A stretch of DNA of 64,000 nucleotides from Polluticoccus soli (GCF_029269745.1 NZ_JARJHT010000001.1:1426001-1490000), one strand, 5' to 3'. Positions 27,103 to 36,318 are shown, numbered from the stretch's first letter. Numbers and translations are program-made. The notes: generated by a model not told the origin, from the letters alone.

Positions 27103-28044
27103 TTGAACAAAGCTAGTAAAATATGGCTCAATTATGCACTAGGCGCAGCCTTTTCTGCATTGCTCATATGGTTGATCTATCTTCAACTCCGATCGCACTC
27201 TGCCCTCTCTAATCTTCGATCTGTTTGGGAAAGTTCAGACCGTCGCTTCCTGGTACTTTGCATTGCTATGATGCCCTTAAATCTTGCCCTGGAATCCTTA
27301 AAATGGCGTTTGTTAGTTAATTCCGCTACTTCGATTTCCTATGCTAAAGCCGTTCGAAGTGTTCTGGCAGGCATTTCACTATCGGTAATAACACCAAATA
27401 GAATTGGAGAATATCCTGGGCGGCTAATGTATCTCCGCGAGAAAAACACATTTAGGCTAGTCAGTGTTTCAGTTCTGGGAGTGGTGGCTCAAATGCTCAC
27501 CATGTTTCTCTTTGGGTTTCTGGGACTTCTTTTTTACAACATTCGGTTTGGCAACTGGATAACAATAATTATCCTGTTAGCTTGTTTTGCACTGACTGTA
27601 GCCATAGCTGCATTGTATTGGAGATTTGAAAAATGGGCGCCCTTTATAGAGCGGATAAAATGGCTGCGCCGTTTTCACGTTTATGGCCAGCTGCTGAAAC
27701 GATTCTCTACAAAACAACAATTAACGATACTATGCATTTCCATGCTGCGGTTTTGTATTTATACGGCACAGTATTTGGTTCTTTTGAAATGGATGAATAT
27801 TGACCTGCCAGTTTTAGATGGCTTTTTAATGTCTTCTTTATTTTTCTGGTCTATTGCCGTTATCCCTAATATTGCGCTTGCCGAATTGCCTCAAAGGGGG
27901 CAGATAGCAATGTTTATCTTCGGTAATTATTCAGAAAACCTGGTAGGGATTCTATCGGCCACCGCGGGCGTTTGGATGATCAACTTGATATTGCCGGCGC
28001 TGATCGGTAGTTTGTTTTGGCTTAAAATAAGATTCTTTAAGTAA
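27103..28044 (+). CDS. Flippase-like / lysylphosphatidylglycerol synthase-type membrane protein
   Basis: Integral membrane protein of 313 residues with about eight hydrophobic helices, resembling the UPF0104/LPG synthase transmembrane family. Typical pieces are LESLKWRLLV near residue 65, then ITPNRIGEYPGRLMYL near 100 and the C-terminal AELPQRGQIAMFIFG. Family members without the soluble domain may move lipids; the substrate is unknown. The frame opens directly after a stop with TTG at 27103 as the only early start. The DUF3108 gene follows on the same strand. A promoter must lie in the start of divergent ruvC. Confidence 0.8.
   Translation: MNKASKIWLNYALGAAFSALLIWLIYLQLRSHSALSNLRSVWESSDRRFLVLCIAMMPLNLALESLKWRLLVNSATSISYAKAVRSVLAGISLSVITPNRIGEYPGRLMYLREKNTFRLVSVSVLGVVAQMLTMFLFGFLGLLFYNIRFGNWITIIILLACFALTVAIAALYWRFEKWAPFIERIKWLRRFHVYGQLLKRFSTKQQLTILCISMLRFCIYTAQYLVLLKWMNIDLPVLDGFLMSSLFFWSIAVIPNIALAELPQRGQIAMFIFGNYSENLVGILSATAGVWMINLILPALIGSLFWLKIRFFK
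27108..27115 (-). promoter_or_regulatory. -7 promoter element for ruvC
   Basis: TAGCTTTG on the minus strand matches TAnnTTTG and ends 16 bases before the TTG start. It lies inside the first codons of the divergent membrane-protein gene. Confidence 0.5.
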
Positions 28045-28089
28045 CGTTTTGTTGATATGGTTTTTGGCAAAAAGGTAGATATTTGTTTC

Positions 28090-28899
28090 ATGGGTCAGGT
28101 GTTCAAAATCTTTATTATCACAATCGTTTCTTTGCTGATCGCGAAACCATCCCGTGCGCAGGCCGATTTTTGCGGGATAAAGAACACCAGTTTCCAGCAT
28201 GGGGAAAAGTTAGAGTTCAAGGTTTATTATAATATGGGCAGGCTTTGGGTCGGTGCCGGTCTGGCTTCTTTTGAAACGAAACTGGAGAACCACGCTAATA
28301 ATAAGAAGGTTTTCCATGTGGTGGGTGATGGCAAGACGCTTAAGTCCTATGAATGGTTCTACAAAGTACGGGACAGGTACGAAACGTTCATTGATGCTGA
28401 GACTATGTTGCCGGTTAAATTTGTAAGAAACGTAAATGAGGGTGGTTTTAAGATCTACAACAACGTTACCTTCAACCAGAACATCGGTCAGGCTGTGTCT
28501 ACTAATGGTGTGTTCAAGGTCCCACCTTGTATACAAGACGTGCTCTCAGCCATATTTTATGCTCGAAATATAGATTACTCACAATACAAACCCGGTGACA
28601 AGATCCCCTTTACCATGTTCCTTGATGATGAAGTATTTAGTCTCTACATCAGGTATATGGGCAAGGAAAAGATCACAACCAAATACGGAACTTTTAATAC
28701 GATAAAAATAAGTCCCCTTCTCATTGAGGGCACCATTTTCAAAGGTGGGGAGAAGATGATGGTTTGGGTAAGCGACGATGCAAACCATCTGCCGGTACGG
28801 GTAGATAGCCCCATCCTTGTCGGCAGCGTTAAAGTAGACCTGGTGGGTTATGAAAAACTCCGTAATCCCCTGACCAGCCTCATTAAGAAGCAGAAGTAA
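28090..28899 (+). CDS. DUF3108 domain-containing exported protein
   Basis: Exported protein of 269 residues. The ATG at 28090 gives a standard signal peptide (MGQVFKIFIITIVSLLIAKP, cut near SRAQA); an ATG 33 bases earlier would add an 11-residue leader. The mature part matches DUF3108 as remembered: FQHGEKLEFKVYYNMGRLWV, then SYEWFYKVRDRYETFID and late MMVWVSDDANHLPVRVDS. The family is periplasmic and beta-rich, of unknown function. It follows the membrane-protein gene on the same strand. Confidence 0.83.
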   Translation: MGQVFKIFIITIVSLLIAKPSRAQADFCGIKNTSFQHGEKLEFKVYYNMGRLWVGAGLASFETKLENHANNKKVFHVVGDGKTLKSYEWFYKVRDRYETFIDAETMLPVKFVRNVNEGGFKIYNNVTFNQNIGQAVSTNGVFKVPPCIQDVLSAIFYARNIDYSQYKPGDKIPFTMFLDDEVFSLYIRYMGKEKITTKYGTFNTIKISPLLIEGTIFKGGEKMMVWVSDDANHLPVRVDSPILVGSVKVDLVGYEKLRNPLTSLIKKQK

Positions 28900-28933
28900 G
28901 GCTGCTGAGGGCATATTTCCTCTTTTCTTTTTA

Positions 28934-28941
28934 TATTTTTG
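28934..28941 (+). promoter_or_regulatory. -7 promoter element for the ammonia-lyase operon
   Basis: TATTTTTG matches TAnnTTTG and ends 29 bases before the ATG at 28971. No other such element occurs at the next two gene starts, which are 13-15 bases apart from their neighbours. Confidence 0.55.
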
Positions 28942-28970
28942 CACCCTTTATCACAGATATTCAACAGGAC

Positions 28971-30566
28971 ATGATCTCACTGGGGGGTAAACCACTTGAT
29001 CTTGCGGCGTTTGAGCAAATCATTTTGCAGCAAAAACCGGTCACCGTCACTGCAGCCACTATGGAAAATGTGCGCGGCTGTTACGAGTTTTTGAAGGAGT
29101 TTTCGCAGGATAAGCTCATATATGGTATTAATACGGGATTTGGACCTATGGCCCAATATCGTATCGACGACAATGACCGCAGGCAACTGCAGTACAACCT
29201 TATTCGCAGCCATAGCTCGGGTATGGGCCAATTGCTGTCTCCCTTGAATTGCCGTGCAACTATGCTGGCCAGGTTGAATACTTTGCTGCTAGGCTATTCG
29301 GGCATTCACCCGGAAATGATCCTGTTAATGACTGCGCTGATCAACAACGAGGCCTATCCTTGTATCTATGCTCATGGTGGTGTAGGTGCTAGTGGCGACC
29401 TTGTGCAGTTGGCGCATCTTGCTTTGGGTCTGATCAGCGAAGGAGACTTTTGGTTCAAAGGAGAAGTAGTGGCCGCTACTAAGGTTTTTGAAACTTTGAA
29501 GCTGAAACCGCTCGAGATCCACATCCGCGAGGGTCTGGGTACGCTCAACGGCACGTCTGCAATGACCGGTATAGGCGCTATCAATGTGCTGCATGCCCGC
29601 AAGCTGATGACCGGCCAGATACTGTTCTCTCTCATGGTGAATGAGATCATGGAGGCATATGACGACCATTTCTCTGATGAATTAAACAAGGTCAAACTGC
29701 ATCCTGGTCAACAAATGGTGGCCAAGGCCATGCGGGCGATCTCTAAGAAAAGCGGACTGCTGCGCAAACGCCACGAACACCTGTACGATAAGAAAGTAAC
29801 TGAAGAAGTGATAGACGATAAAGTACAGGAATACTATTCGCTGCGCTGTGTGCCGCAAATACTTGGTCCGGTATATGACACGATCGAGAATACGGCGCGG
29901 GTAATCACCAGTGAGCTGAATTCGGTGAATGATAACCCGATCATCGACCGGGCCAACAAGAATATTTTCCATGGTGGTAATTTCCATGGAGACTATATTT
30001 CGTTGGAGATGGATAAGCTGAAAATTGCTGTTACCAAACTGTCGATGCTGGCTGAAAGACAGCTCAACTTCTTGCTAAACAGCCATCTTAACCAAAAACT
30101 TCCGCCGTTCATTAACCTTGGCAGACTTGGACTGAACTTCGGTATACAGGGTATGCAGTATCCTGCAGTGTCTAATGTGGCGGAAAGCCAGGCATTGAGT
30201 ACGCCGATGTATATCCACAGCATTCCCAACAACAACGACAACCAGGACATAGTGAGCATGGGTTGCAATGCTGCCCAGATGTGTGCACGCGTTATTGAGA
30301 ACTCGTTCGAGGTATTGTCGGTACATGGGCTGGCTATCATACAGGCCATCGATTTCAAAGAATATAAAGAGCGGTTGTCGCCTGCTACGCGCTGGATGTA
30401 TGACGAGCTGAGCGCTTTGGCGCCTTCTTTCAAAGAAGATAGCCCATCATCTGAAAGGCTGGCTAAGATCAAAAGCTGGCTCATGGAAACGGAGGTTGGC
30501 GAAAAGATGAAGAAGCTGTTAGGCTTCGACAACTGGCAACTCATAGAACTAGAACATAAACCATAG
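28971..30566 (+). CDS. Aromatic amino acid lyase, tyrosine ammonia-lyase-like (flexirubin type)
   Basis: Enzyme of 531 residues from the histidine/phenylalanine/tyrosine ammonia-lyase family. Ala140-Ser141-Gly142 in GGVGASGDL forms the MIO prosthetic group, and the catalytic Tyr51 loop is IYGINTGFGPMAQYR. The selectivity region reads NLIRSHSSG (residues 77-84), like the remembered tyrosine ammonia-lyase of F. johnsoniae and unlike typical HutH. EYYSLRCVPQILGP and IPNNNDNQDIVSMG also fit that branch. TAL makes 4-coumarate, the starter unit of flexirubin pigments. The next genes, fabG and a ketoacyl synthase 13-15 bases apart, support a polyene pigment role. No other hut genes are present, which argues against histidine breakdown. 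Confidence 0.88.
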   Translation: MISLGGKPLDLAAFEQIILQQKPVTVTAATMENVRGCYEFLKEFSQDKLIYGINTGFGPMAQYRIDDNDRRQLQYNLIRSHSSGMGQLLSPLNCRATMLARLNTLLLGYSGIHPEMILLMTALINNEAYPCIYAHGGVGASGDLVQLAHLALGLISEGDFWFKGEVVAATKVFETLKLKPLEIHIREGLGTLNGTSAMTGIGAINVLHARKLMTGQILFSLMVNEIMEAYDDHFSDELNKVKLHPGQQMVAKAMRAISKKSGLLRKRHEHLYDKKVTEEVIDDKVQEYYSLRCVPQILGPVYDTIENTARVITSELNSVNDNPIIDRANKNIFHGGNFHGDYISLEMDKLKIAVTKLSMLAERQLNFLLNSHLNQKLPPFINLGRLGLNFGIQGMQYPAVSNVAESQALSTPMYIHSIPNNNDNQDIVSMGCNAAQMCARVIENSFEVLSVHGLAIIQAIDFKEYKERLSPATRWMYDELSALAPSFKEDSPSSERLAKIKSWLMETEVGEKMKKLLGFDNWQLIELEHKP

Positions 30567-30581
30567 AATAAAATCACTAGG

Positions 30582-31310
30582 ATGAAATACGCATTAGTAA
30601 CAGGCGGTTCGCGGGGAATAGGTCGCGCTTGCTGCCTGAAGCTCGCCGAACTCGGTTACAATATCCTGATCAACTATAAAGGCAACAGGGCAGCAGCAGA
30701 AGAAACTGCTTCATTGATAGAGCCGTTCGGAGTAAAAACCGAGCTGCTGGCTTTCGACGTGGCCGACAAAGACAGCGTACAAGAAGAACTTGGTGGCTGG
30801 ATAGACGCCAACAAAGACAACCTGATCGAAGTGCTGGTCAACAATGCCGGTATCAGGCAGGACACTCTGCTTATGTCGATGACCGACGAGCAATGGGGTT
30901 CTGTACTGGATACATCGCTGCGGGGCATGTACAACGTGACTAAGCAGGTGCTCAATCCAATGCTGCTGAACCGCTACGGCCGTATCATCAATATGGTGTC
31001 ACTTAGTGGTCTCAAAGGCATGCCGGGCCAGGTAAACTACTCAGCTGCAAAGGCTGGTATGATAGGCGCTACCAAGGCGCTGGCTCAAGAGATCGCCAAA
31101 CGCAATATCACTGTGAACGCAATAGCTCCCGGTTTCATCAAAACCGATATGACCGAGGAACTGAATGAAAAAGAACTGATCAACCTGATACCAATGAAGC
31201 GCTTTGGTGTGCCTGAAGAAGTAGCCGAACTGGTGGGCTTCTTTGCTTCCAAGAATTCGTCGTACATAACAGGACAGGTTGTTTCCATAAATGGTGGTTT
31301 GTACACCTAA
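30582..31310 (+). CDS. fabG: 3-oxoacyl-ACP reductase FabG-like
   Basis: NADPH-dependent short-chain reductase of 242 residues reducing 3-oxoacyl-ACP. The nucleotide site is TGGSRGIG (7-14), NNAG lies at 87-90, and the catalytic set is Ser140, Tyr153 and Lys157 (YSAAK). The C-terminus FFASKNSSYITGQVVSINGG is FabG-like. It lies 15 bases behind the ammonia-lyase and 13 before the ketoacyl synthase, so it probably serves aryl-polyene elongation rather than the main fatty-acid pathway, whose genes are not nearby. Confidence 0.9.
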   Translation: MKYALVTGGSRGIGRACCLKLAELGYNILINYKGNRAAAEETASLIEPFGVKTELLAFDVADKDSVQEELGGWIDANKDNLIEVLVNNAGIRQDTLLMSMTDEQWGSVLDTSLRGMYNVTKQVLNPMLLNRYGRIINMVSLSGLKGMPGQVNYSAAKAGMIGATKALAQEIAKRNITVNAIAPGFIKTDMTEELNEKELINLIPMKRFGVPEEVAELVGFFASKNSSYITGQVVSINGGLYT

Positions 31311-31323
31311 AAAATGATTTGAG

Positions 31324-32541
31324 ATGAGTCGTGTAGTCATAACTGGTTTAGGCATTTATTCTTCACTCGGTAAAAGCAAGGAAGAGGTTACAAAATCTCT
31401 ATTCGAAGGCAAGTCAGGTATCATTCTCGATCTCAAACGGAAAGAGATGGGTTACCGTTCCGGCCTTACGGGTTTTGTTGAGCGTCCGCAACTCAAAGGC
31501 TTGCTCGACCGCCGCTCGCGTATCATGATGCCCGAGCACGCAGAGTTTGCCTACATGGCTACCATCGAAGCTTTGGCACAAGCCGGTATTACTACCGAAT
31601 ACCTGGAACAAAACGAAACAGGTATTATTTATGGCAACGACAGCTGCGCACAACCTGTTATCGAAGCGATTGACCTGATACGTGAGAAGAAGGATACCAT
31701 GATGGTAGGCTCCGGCTCCGTATTCCAGGTGCTCAATTCTACTGTTACCATGAACCTCGCAACCATCTTTAAGTTGCGTGGTGTCAACTTCTCTATCAGC
31801 GCGGCATGCGCGAGCGGCTCGCATTCTATAGGTCTTGGCTACCTGTTCATTAAACAAGGCCTGCAAGACCGCGTTATCTGTGGTGGTGCGCAGGAAGTAA
31901 ACATCTACTCGATGCCCAACTTCGATGCGCTAGGTACCTTCTCGCTAAGAGAGGATGAACCGGCTAAAGCATCTCGTCCGTTCGATAGGGACCGCGATGG
32001 TCTGGTGCCCGGTGGCGGTGCGGCTACCGTCATCCTCGAGAGCCTTGAGTCCGCTCAGGCACGTGGTGCAACCATTCTCGGCGAGGTTATCGGCTACGGC
32101 TTCTCGTCGAACGGTCAGCATATCTCTAACCCTAGTGTCGAAGGACAGGTTCGCTCCATCGGCCGTACGCTGGCTGATGCCGGGGTTAAGGCTTCAGACA
32201 TCCAATATATCAATGCCCACGCTACCTCAACACCTGCTGGCGACGGCAGCGAAGCCGAAGCTATCTTCGAAGTGTTTGGCGGCAATGTGCCCGTCAGCTC
32301 CACCAAGTCTATGACCGGCCACGAGTGCTGGATGGCTGGCGCCAGCGAGGTTGTTTACTCGATGCTGATGATGCAGAACGGCTTCATCGCACCTAACATC
32401 AACTTCGAGAATCCCGACGAACATTCTGCCAAGATCAATATAGTACCGGAAACGCTGAAGAAAGACTTCAACTTGTTCCTGTCCAACTCTTTCGGCTTCG
32501 GAGGCACTAACTCCTCGCTAATTGTCCGCCGCTGGGAGTAG
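31324..32541 (+). CDS. Beta-ketoacyl-[ACP] synthase family protein
   Basis: Thiolase-fold condensing enzyme of 405 residues, FabF/FabB type. All three catalytic residues are present: Cys162 in SAACASGSHS, His299 in NAHATSTPAGD and His333 in MTGHECWMAG. The C-terminal SNSFGFGGTNSSL is the usual gate region. As the third gene of the operon with a TAL-like lyase and FabG it probably extends an aromatic starter unit with malonyl-ACP. No acyl carrier protein, dehydratase or ligase is adjacent, so the set is incomplete here. The 47-base gap before the M28 gene carries a separate -7 element. Confidence 0.9.
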   Translation: MSRVVITGLGIYSSLGKSKEEVTKSLFEGKSGIILDLKRKEMGYRSGLTGFVERPQLKGLLDRRSRIMMPEHAEFAYMATIEALAQAGITTEYLEQNETGIIYGNDSCAQPVIEAIDLIREKKDTMMVGSGSVFQVLNSTVTMNLATIFKLRGVNFSISAACASGSHSIGLGYLFIKQGLQDRVICGGAQEVNIYSMPNFDALGTFSLREDEPAKASRPFDRDRDGLVPGGGAATVILESLESAQARGATILGEVIGYGFSSNGQHISNPSVEGQVRSIGRTLADAGVKASDIQYINAHATSTPAGDGSEAEAIFEVFGGNVPVSSTKSMTGHECWMAGASEVVYSMLMMQNGFIAPNINFENPDEHSAKINIVPETLKKDFNLFLSNSFGFGGTNSSLIVRRWE

Positions 32542-32557
32542 ATACGCGATCTTCTCT

Positions 32558-32565
32558 TAAATTTG
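32558..32565 (+). promoter_or_regulatory. -7 promoter element for the M28 peptidase gene
   Basis: TAAATTTG matches TAnnTTTG and ends 23 bases before the ATG at 32589. Confidence 0.5.
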
Positions 32566-32588
32566 AGATCCTGAAAAACTTAGGATTC

Positions 32589-33875
32589 ATGAGAAGATAC
32601 TTACTACTGCTTGTCCTGTCGATCACTGTTTGTTCACAACTCGCCTCTGCACAAGAGAAGCGTTGGATCAAGCAACAGATCACCCGTTTGTCGTCTAACA
32701 GCTTTCATGGCCGTGGCTATGTGAGCAAAGGTGGCGAGAAAGCGGCTGCCTTTATTCAACAGCACTTCCGCGAGTTTGGCCTGGTTCCGTTTGATACCGA
32801 CAGTACTTATCTCCAGAAGTATTTCATGGCAGTTAATACCTTTCCTGGCAATATCTACCTGCGTTTGAACAAGAAGGAACTTGTTCCGGGCGAAGACTAT
32901 CTTATCGATGCCGCCAGCACACCTTACTTCACCGAAAAGATCAAGCTCAAAAAGATCGATCTTAAGAATGTAAAGGACAGTGCTTCGTGGGCCAAAGTCA
33001 AAAGACAGATCAAGCCCGGGCGCGTATACATTCTGAAAAACTCTGACACAGTATCCAAATACATGAAGCTGTCGCTTCGCACCTTTGCCAACCAGTTTCT
33101 CGACAATGTGCTGATCGTACCCAAACATGGCAAGCTCACCTGGCTGGTAAGGCAGGACACAATACCCGCTACCATCATTTATGTTGAGGATACTGTAATG
33201 CCTAAGCGCGTGAACAAGGCCGCGATCACCATCGAGAGCAAGTACGAGCCCAATTTTAAGAACTTCAACGTGCTGGGTTATGTACCCGGCACTGAAAAAC
33301 CAGATAGCTTCATCGTATTCACCGCCCACTACGACCACCTAGGCCAAATGGGCCGTCGTACCATGTTCCCCGGTGCGCATGACAACGCTAGTGGTACTGC
33401 CTTTGTCCTCTCGCTCGCCAAGTACTTCGCTGAGCATCCGCAGAAGTATTCTGTTGCCTTCATGCTCTTCAGCGGTGAAGAGGCAGGGCTGGTAGGATCG
33501 AGACACTATGCCAAATCACCGGTGTTCCCGCTGGAGCAGATACGCTTTGTAGTGAACCTTGACATGGTTGGCGCCGCTACCGACGGTATCACCGTTGTGA
33601 ATGCCGACACCAGGAAGAAGGAGTTCGACCTGATGAACCGCATCAATCTCAAAAAAGCATACCTGCCCAAGCTTTCAGAACGTAGCCAAACGCAAAACAG
33701 CGATCACTACTCGTTCAGCGAGCAGGGTGTGCCTGCGATCTTTATTTATGGCAGTGGCTCTAAGAACTACTACCACGATGTATTCGACGAAGCCAAAGAA
33801 CTCTCGCTGGAGAACATCGACGCGCTTTCTAGACTGCTGATCGAGTTCACCGGTGAACTGAGCAACGGTAAATAA
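32589..33875 (+). CDS. Secreted M28 family zinc aminopeptidase
   Basis: Exported metallopeptidase of 428 residues with a signal peptide cut near SAQ/EKRW. The M28 domain (about 225-425) shows the two-zinc ligand set: His247 in TAHYDHLG, Asp265 in GAHDNASGT, the Glu297-Glu298 pair in SGEEAGLVGS (catalytic base and ligand), Asp325 in NLDMVG and His396 in YYHDVFD. Such enzymes trim N-terminal residues from peptides outside the cytoplasm. No T9SS tail is present, so it is probably periplasmic. The M2 peptidase gene follows 30 bases later and may be co-transcribed. Confidence 0.92.
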   Translation: MRRYLLLLVLSITVCSQLASAQEKRWIKQQITRLSSNSFHGRGYVSKGGEKAAAFIQQHFREFGLVPFDTDSTYLQKYFMAVNTFPGNIYLRLNKKELVPGEDYLIDAASTPYFTEKIKLKKIDLKNVKDSASWAKVKRQIKPGRVYILKNSDTVSKYMKLSLRTFANQFLDNVLIVPKHGKLTWLVRQDTIPATIIYVEDTVMPKRVNKAAITIESKYEPNFKNFNVLGYVPGTEKPDSFIVFTAHYDHLGQMGRRTMFPGAHDNASGTAFVLSLAKYFAEHPQKYSVAFMLFSGEEAGLVGSRHYAKSPVFPLEQIRFVVNLDMVGAATDGITVVNADTRKKEFDLMNRINLKKAYLPKLSERSQTQNSDHYSFSEQGVPAIFIYGSGSKNYYHDVFDEAKELSLENIDALSRLLIEFTGELSNGK

Positions 33876-33905
33876 ATCACTACTTTTAAACAAAATCGCA
33901 ACGCA

Positions 33906-35729
33906 ATGAAACAGGCTATTGCCGCTTTATGCATTTCCGCTACTTTGTTCACCTCCTGCGGGTCGGGCGGCGAAGTGGGTAGCTCCACCGCTACCGCCGA
34001 ACAATCGGATGCCCAGAAATTCCTCGATGCTTACACACAGGAATATGTGAAGCTCTATACCAATTCCAGCGAGGCCCAGTGGAAGTCGAACACCGAGATA
34101 GTGGAAGGAGACTCGACCAACACTGTGAATGCCCGCATTGCCGATGAGGCCATGGCGGCATTTACCGGCAGCACAAAAAACATAGACAGCGCCCGCAAAT
34201 ACCTTGCGATGAAGGACCAGCTGACACCGATACAGGCAAAGCAGTTTGAACTGATCCTATACGCTGCCGCCAACAACCCACAGACGGTAGAGCAGCTAGT
34301 GAAACAACGCATCGCCGCCGAGAACAACCAGACACGCCAGCTATACAGCTTCCAGTACATGCTCAACGGCAAGAAGGTGAGCACCAACAATATTGACGAC
34401 ATCCTCAAAAAAGAGAACGATGTCAACAAACGCCTGGCTGCATGGACGGCCAGCAAGGAAGTTGGCAAGACCCTCAAGACCGGCCTCGTGAACCTGCGTA
34501 ACCTGCGTAACCAAACGGTGCAAGCGTTGGGTTACGACGACTACTTTACTTACCAGGTGAGCGACTATGGCATGACCAGCCCGGAGATGATGCAGACCAT
34601 GGACCGCCTCATGAACGAGCTGTACCCGCTGTACCGCGAGCTGCACACCTGGATGCGCTACGAGCTGGCTGCTAAGTACAAACAACCTGTACCACAATAC
34701 CTGCCCGCACACTGGCTGCCTAACCGCTGGGGCCAGGACTGGAGTCCCGTGGTTGAAGTAAAAGGCATCAACCTGGATAGCGTGCTGCGCACCAAGACCC
34801 CTGAGTGGATAGTGAAGGAAGGCGAGAAACTGTATACCAGCATCGGCTTCCCGGCGCTGCCTGCTACCTTCTGGAGCAAGTCAAGCCTGTATCCTTACAA
34901 GCCTGATTCCAACGTCAAAAAGAACAACCACGCATCGGCATGGCACATGGACCTGAACAAGGATGTGCGTAGCCTGATGAGTGTGGAACCAAACGCGGAA
35001 TGGTTTGAAACTGCCAACCACGAGCTGGGACATATTTATTACTATATGACCTACACCAACCCTGACGTTCCGCCACTGCTGCGTGGTGGCGCCAACCGTG
35101 CTTACCACGAGGCCATTGGTACGATGATGGGACTTGCCGCTATGCAAAAGCCTTACCTGGTGGGCCGCGGCCTGGTGCCTGCCAATGTGCAGGTAGATAG
35201 TGTTCAAAGCCTGCTGAAGGAAGCGCTGAACTCGGTTGTGTTCATCTTCTTCTCTTCGGGCACTATGAGCAACTTCGAAAAGGCGCTTTATGTGGATAGC
35301 CTGCAGCCCGACCAGTTCAATGCGCGCTGGTGGGAGCTGGCCAAGAAATACCAGGGTATCGTGCCGCCCACTAACCGGGGCGAAGAATACTGCGATGCAG
35401 CTACCAAAACACATATCAACGACGACGCGGCGCAGTATTATGACTACGCCCTTTCTTACGTGATCCTGTACCAGTTGCACAACCACATTGCTAAAGAGAT
35501 ACTGAAGCAGGACCCGCGCGCTACCAACTACTACGGTCAGAAGGGTATCGGCGAGTTCCTGAAGAAGATCACTTACCCCGGCGCCTCTAAAGACTGGCGT
35601 ACGGTGCTGAAAGAATCGACCGGCGAAGAGCTGAATGCCAAGGCCATGCTCGAATACTTCCAGCCGCTGGTGAGCTGGCTGCAGGAGCAGAACAAGGGCA
35701 GGAGCTATACGCTGCCTGCAACATTGTAG
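33906..35729 (+). CDS. M2 family (ACE-like) peptidyl-dipeptidase, probable lipoprotein
   Basis: Zinc peptidase of 607 residues related to angiotensin-converting enzyme, which removes C-terminal dipeptides. The zinc motif HELGH is at 372-376 and the third ligand Glu402 lies in AYHEAIGTMMGLA. The leader ends LFTSC/GSGG, a plausible lipobox, so it is probably anchored to a membrane facing the periplasm. It follows the M28 aminopeptidase gene, suggesting joint breakdown of imported peptides. A UUCG-loop terminator follows. Confidence 0.92.
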   Translation: MKQAIAALCISATLFTSCGSGGEVGSSTATAEQSDAQKFLDAYTQEYVKLYTNSSEAQWKSNTEIVEGDSTNTVNARIADEAMAAFTGSTKNIDSARKYLAMKDQLTPIQAKQFELILYAAANNPQTVEQLVKQRIAAENNQTRQLYSFQYMLNGKKVSTNNIDDILKKENDVNKRLAAWTASKEVGKTLKTGLVNLRNLRNQTVQALGYDDYFTYQVSDYGMTSPEMMQTMDRLMNELYPLYRELHTWMRYELAAKYKQPVPQYLPAHWLPNRWGQDWSPVVEVKGINLDSVLRTKTPEWIVKEGEKLYTSIGFPALPATFWSKSSLYPYKPDSNVKKNNHASAWHMDLNKDVRSLMSVEPNAEWFETANHELGHIYYYMTYTNPDVPPLLRGGANRAYHEAIGTMMGLAAMQKPYLVGRGLVPANVQVDSVQSLLKEALNSVVFIFFSSGTMSNFEKALYVDSLQPDQFNARWWELAKKYQGIVPPTNRGEEYCDAATKTHINDDAAQYYDYALSYVILYQLHNHIAKEILKQDPRATNYYGQKGIGEFLKKITYPGASKDWRTVLKESTGEELNAKAMLEYFQPLVSWLQEQNKGRSYTLPATL

Positions 35730-35777
35730 TTTGACATCCTCCAAACCTCCCTTTGAAAAGAGGCTTTTAAAAAACTT

Positions 35778-35802
35778 AGTCCCGCTTCGGCGGGACTTTT
35801 TT
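35778..35802 (+). terminator. Intrinsic terminator with TTCG tetraloop
   Basis: AGTCCCGC and GCGGGACT form an 8-bp stem around TTCG, followed by TTTTT. Confidence 0.93.
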
Positions 35803-35844
35803 GCGTCCACTCGTTAACCTTTTGGAAATTGTAGATATAACTAC

Positions 35845-36318
35845 TTATCCTTTTTCAACAGCTTTTGGCTGATGCTTTACCGGGAAGTTGCAGGAGTTGG
35901 CTATGAAGCACTTTTGGTGTGCTATATCGTGCAGCTGGTTCGCCTTGTCGATCATAGAGGCATCTTTTACAGTGACTACCGGATACAGCGTCACTTCAGC
36001 AAAATGTCCGCCGCCGCCGGGGACTTCTACCATAGTGCCTTTGGCGTTGTCTTCGTAATCTGTCACTACCACACCGGCATCGGCGCATAGGTGCAGGTAC
36101 CAGAGCATGTGACAGGACGAAAGTGAGTATACAAGCATATCTTCAGGATTATGCCTGCTGCCATCACCACGGAAGGGGGTGTCGGAAGAGCAGGCTATAT
36201 CTACTTTCCCCATCACTGAGAAAGTATGATGACGATCATATTCATCGTAACGGCTGGTACCTGTGCCTTTGTTACCTGTCCAGGTTACCGTTGTGCTGTA
36301 TTGGTGTTGTTTGCTCAT
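35845..36318 (-). CDS. OsmC family protein
   Basis: Cytoplasmic protein of 157 residues of the OsmC/Ohr superfamily, thiol peroxidases acting on organic hydroperoxides. The two redox Cys expected for the family lie in SSCHMLWYLHLC (about residue 69) and in the C-terminal CFIANSCNFPV. The substrate strand RHNPEDMLVYSLSSCH is typical. It is read in a different frame from the end of the upstream acetyltransferase gene, overlapping it by 47 bases, so the two form one transcript. Confidence 0.9.
   Translation of the reverse strand: MSKQHQYSTTVTWTGNKGTGTSRYDEYDRHHTFSVMGKVDIACSSDTPFRGDGSRHNPEDMLVYSLSSCHMLWYLHLCADAGVVVTDYEDNAKGTMVEVPGGGGHFAEVTLYPVVTVKDASMIDKANQLHDIAHQKCFIANSCNFPVKHQPKAVEKG

Noticed and set aside
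28971-30566. Histidine ammonia-lyase (hutH) of histidine breakdown
   Set aside because: The selectivity region is like tyrosine ammonia-lyase of flexirubin clusters, and the operon partners are FabG and a ketoacyl synthase, not other hut genes.
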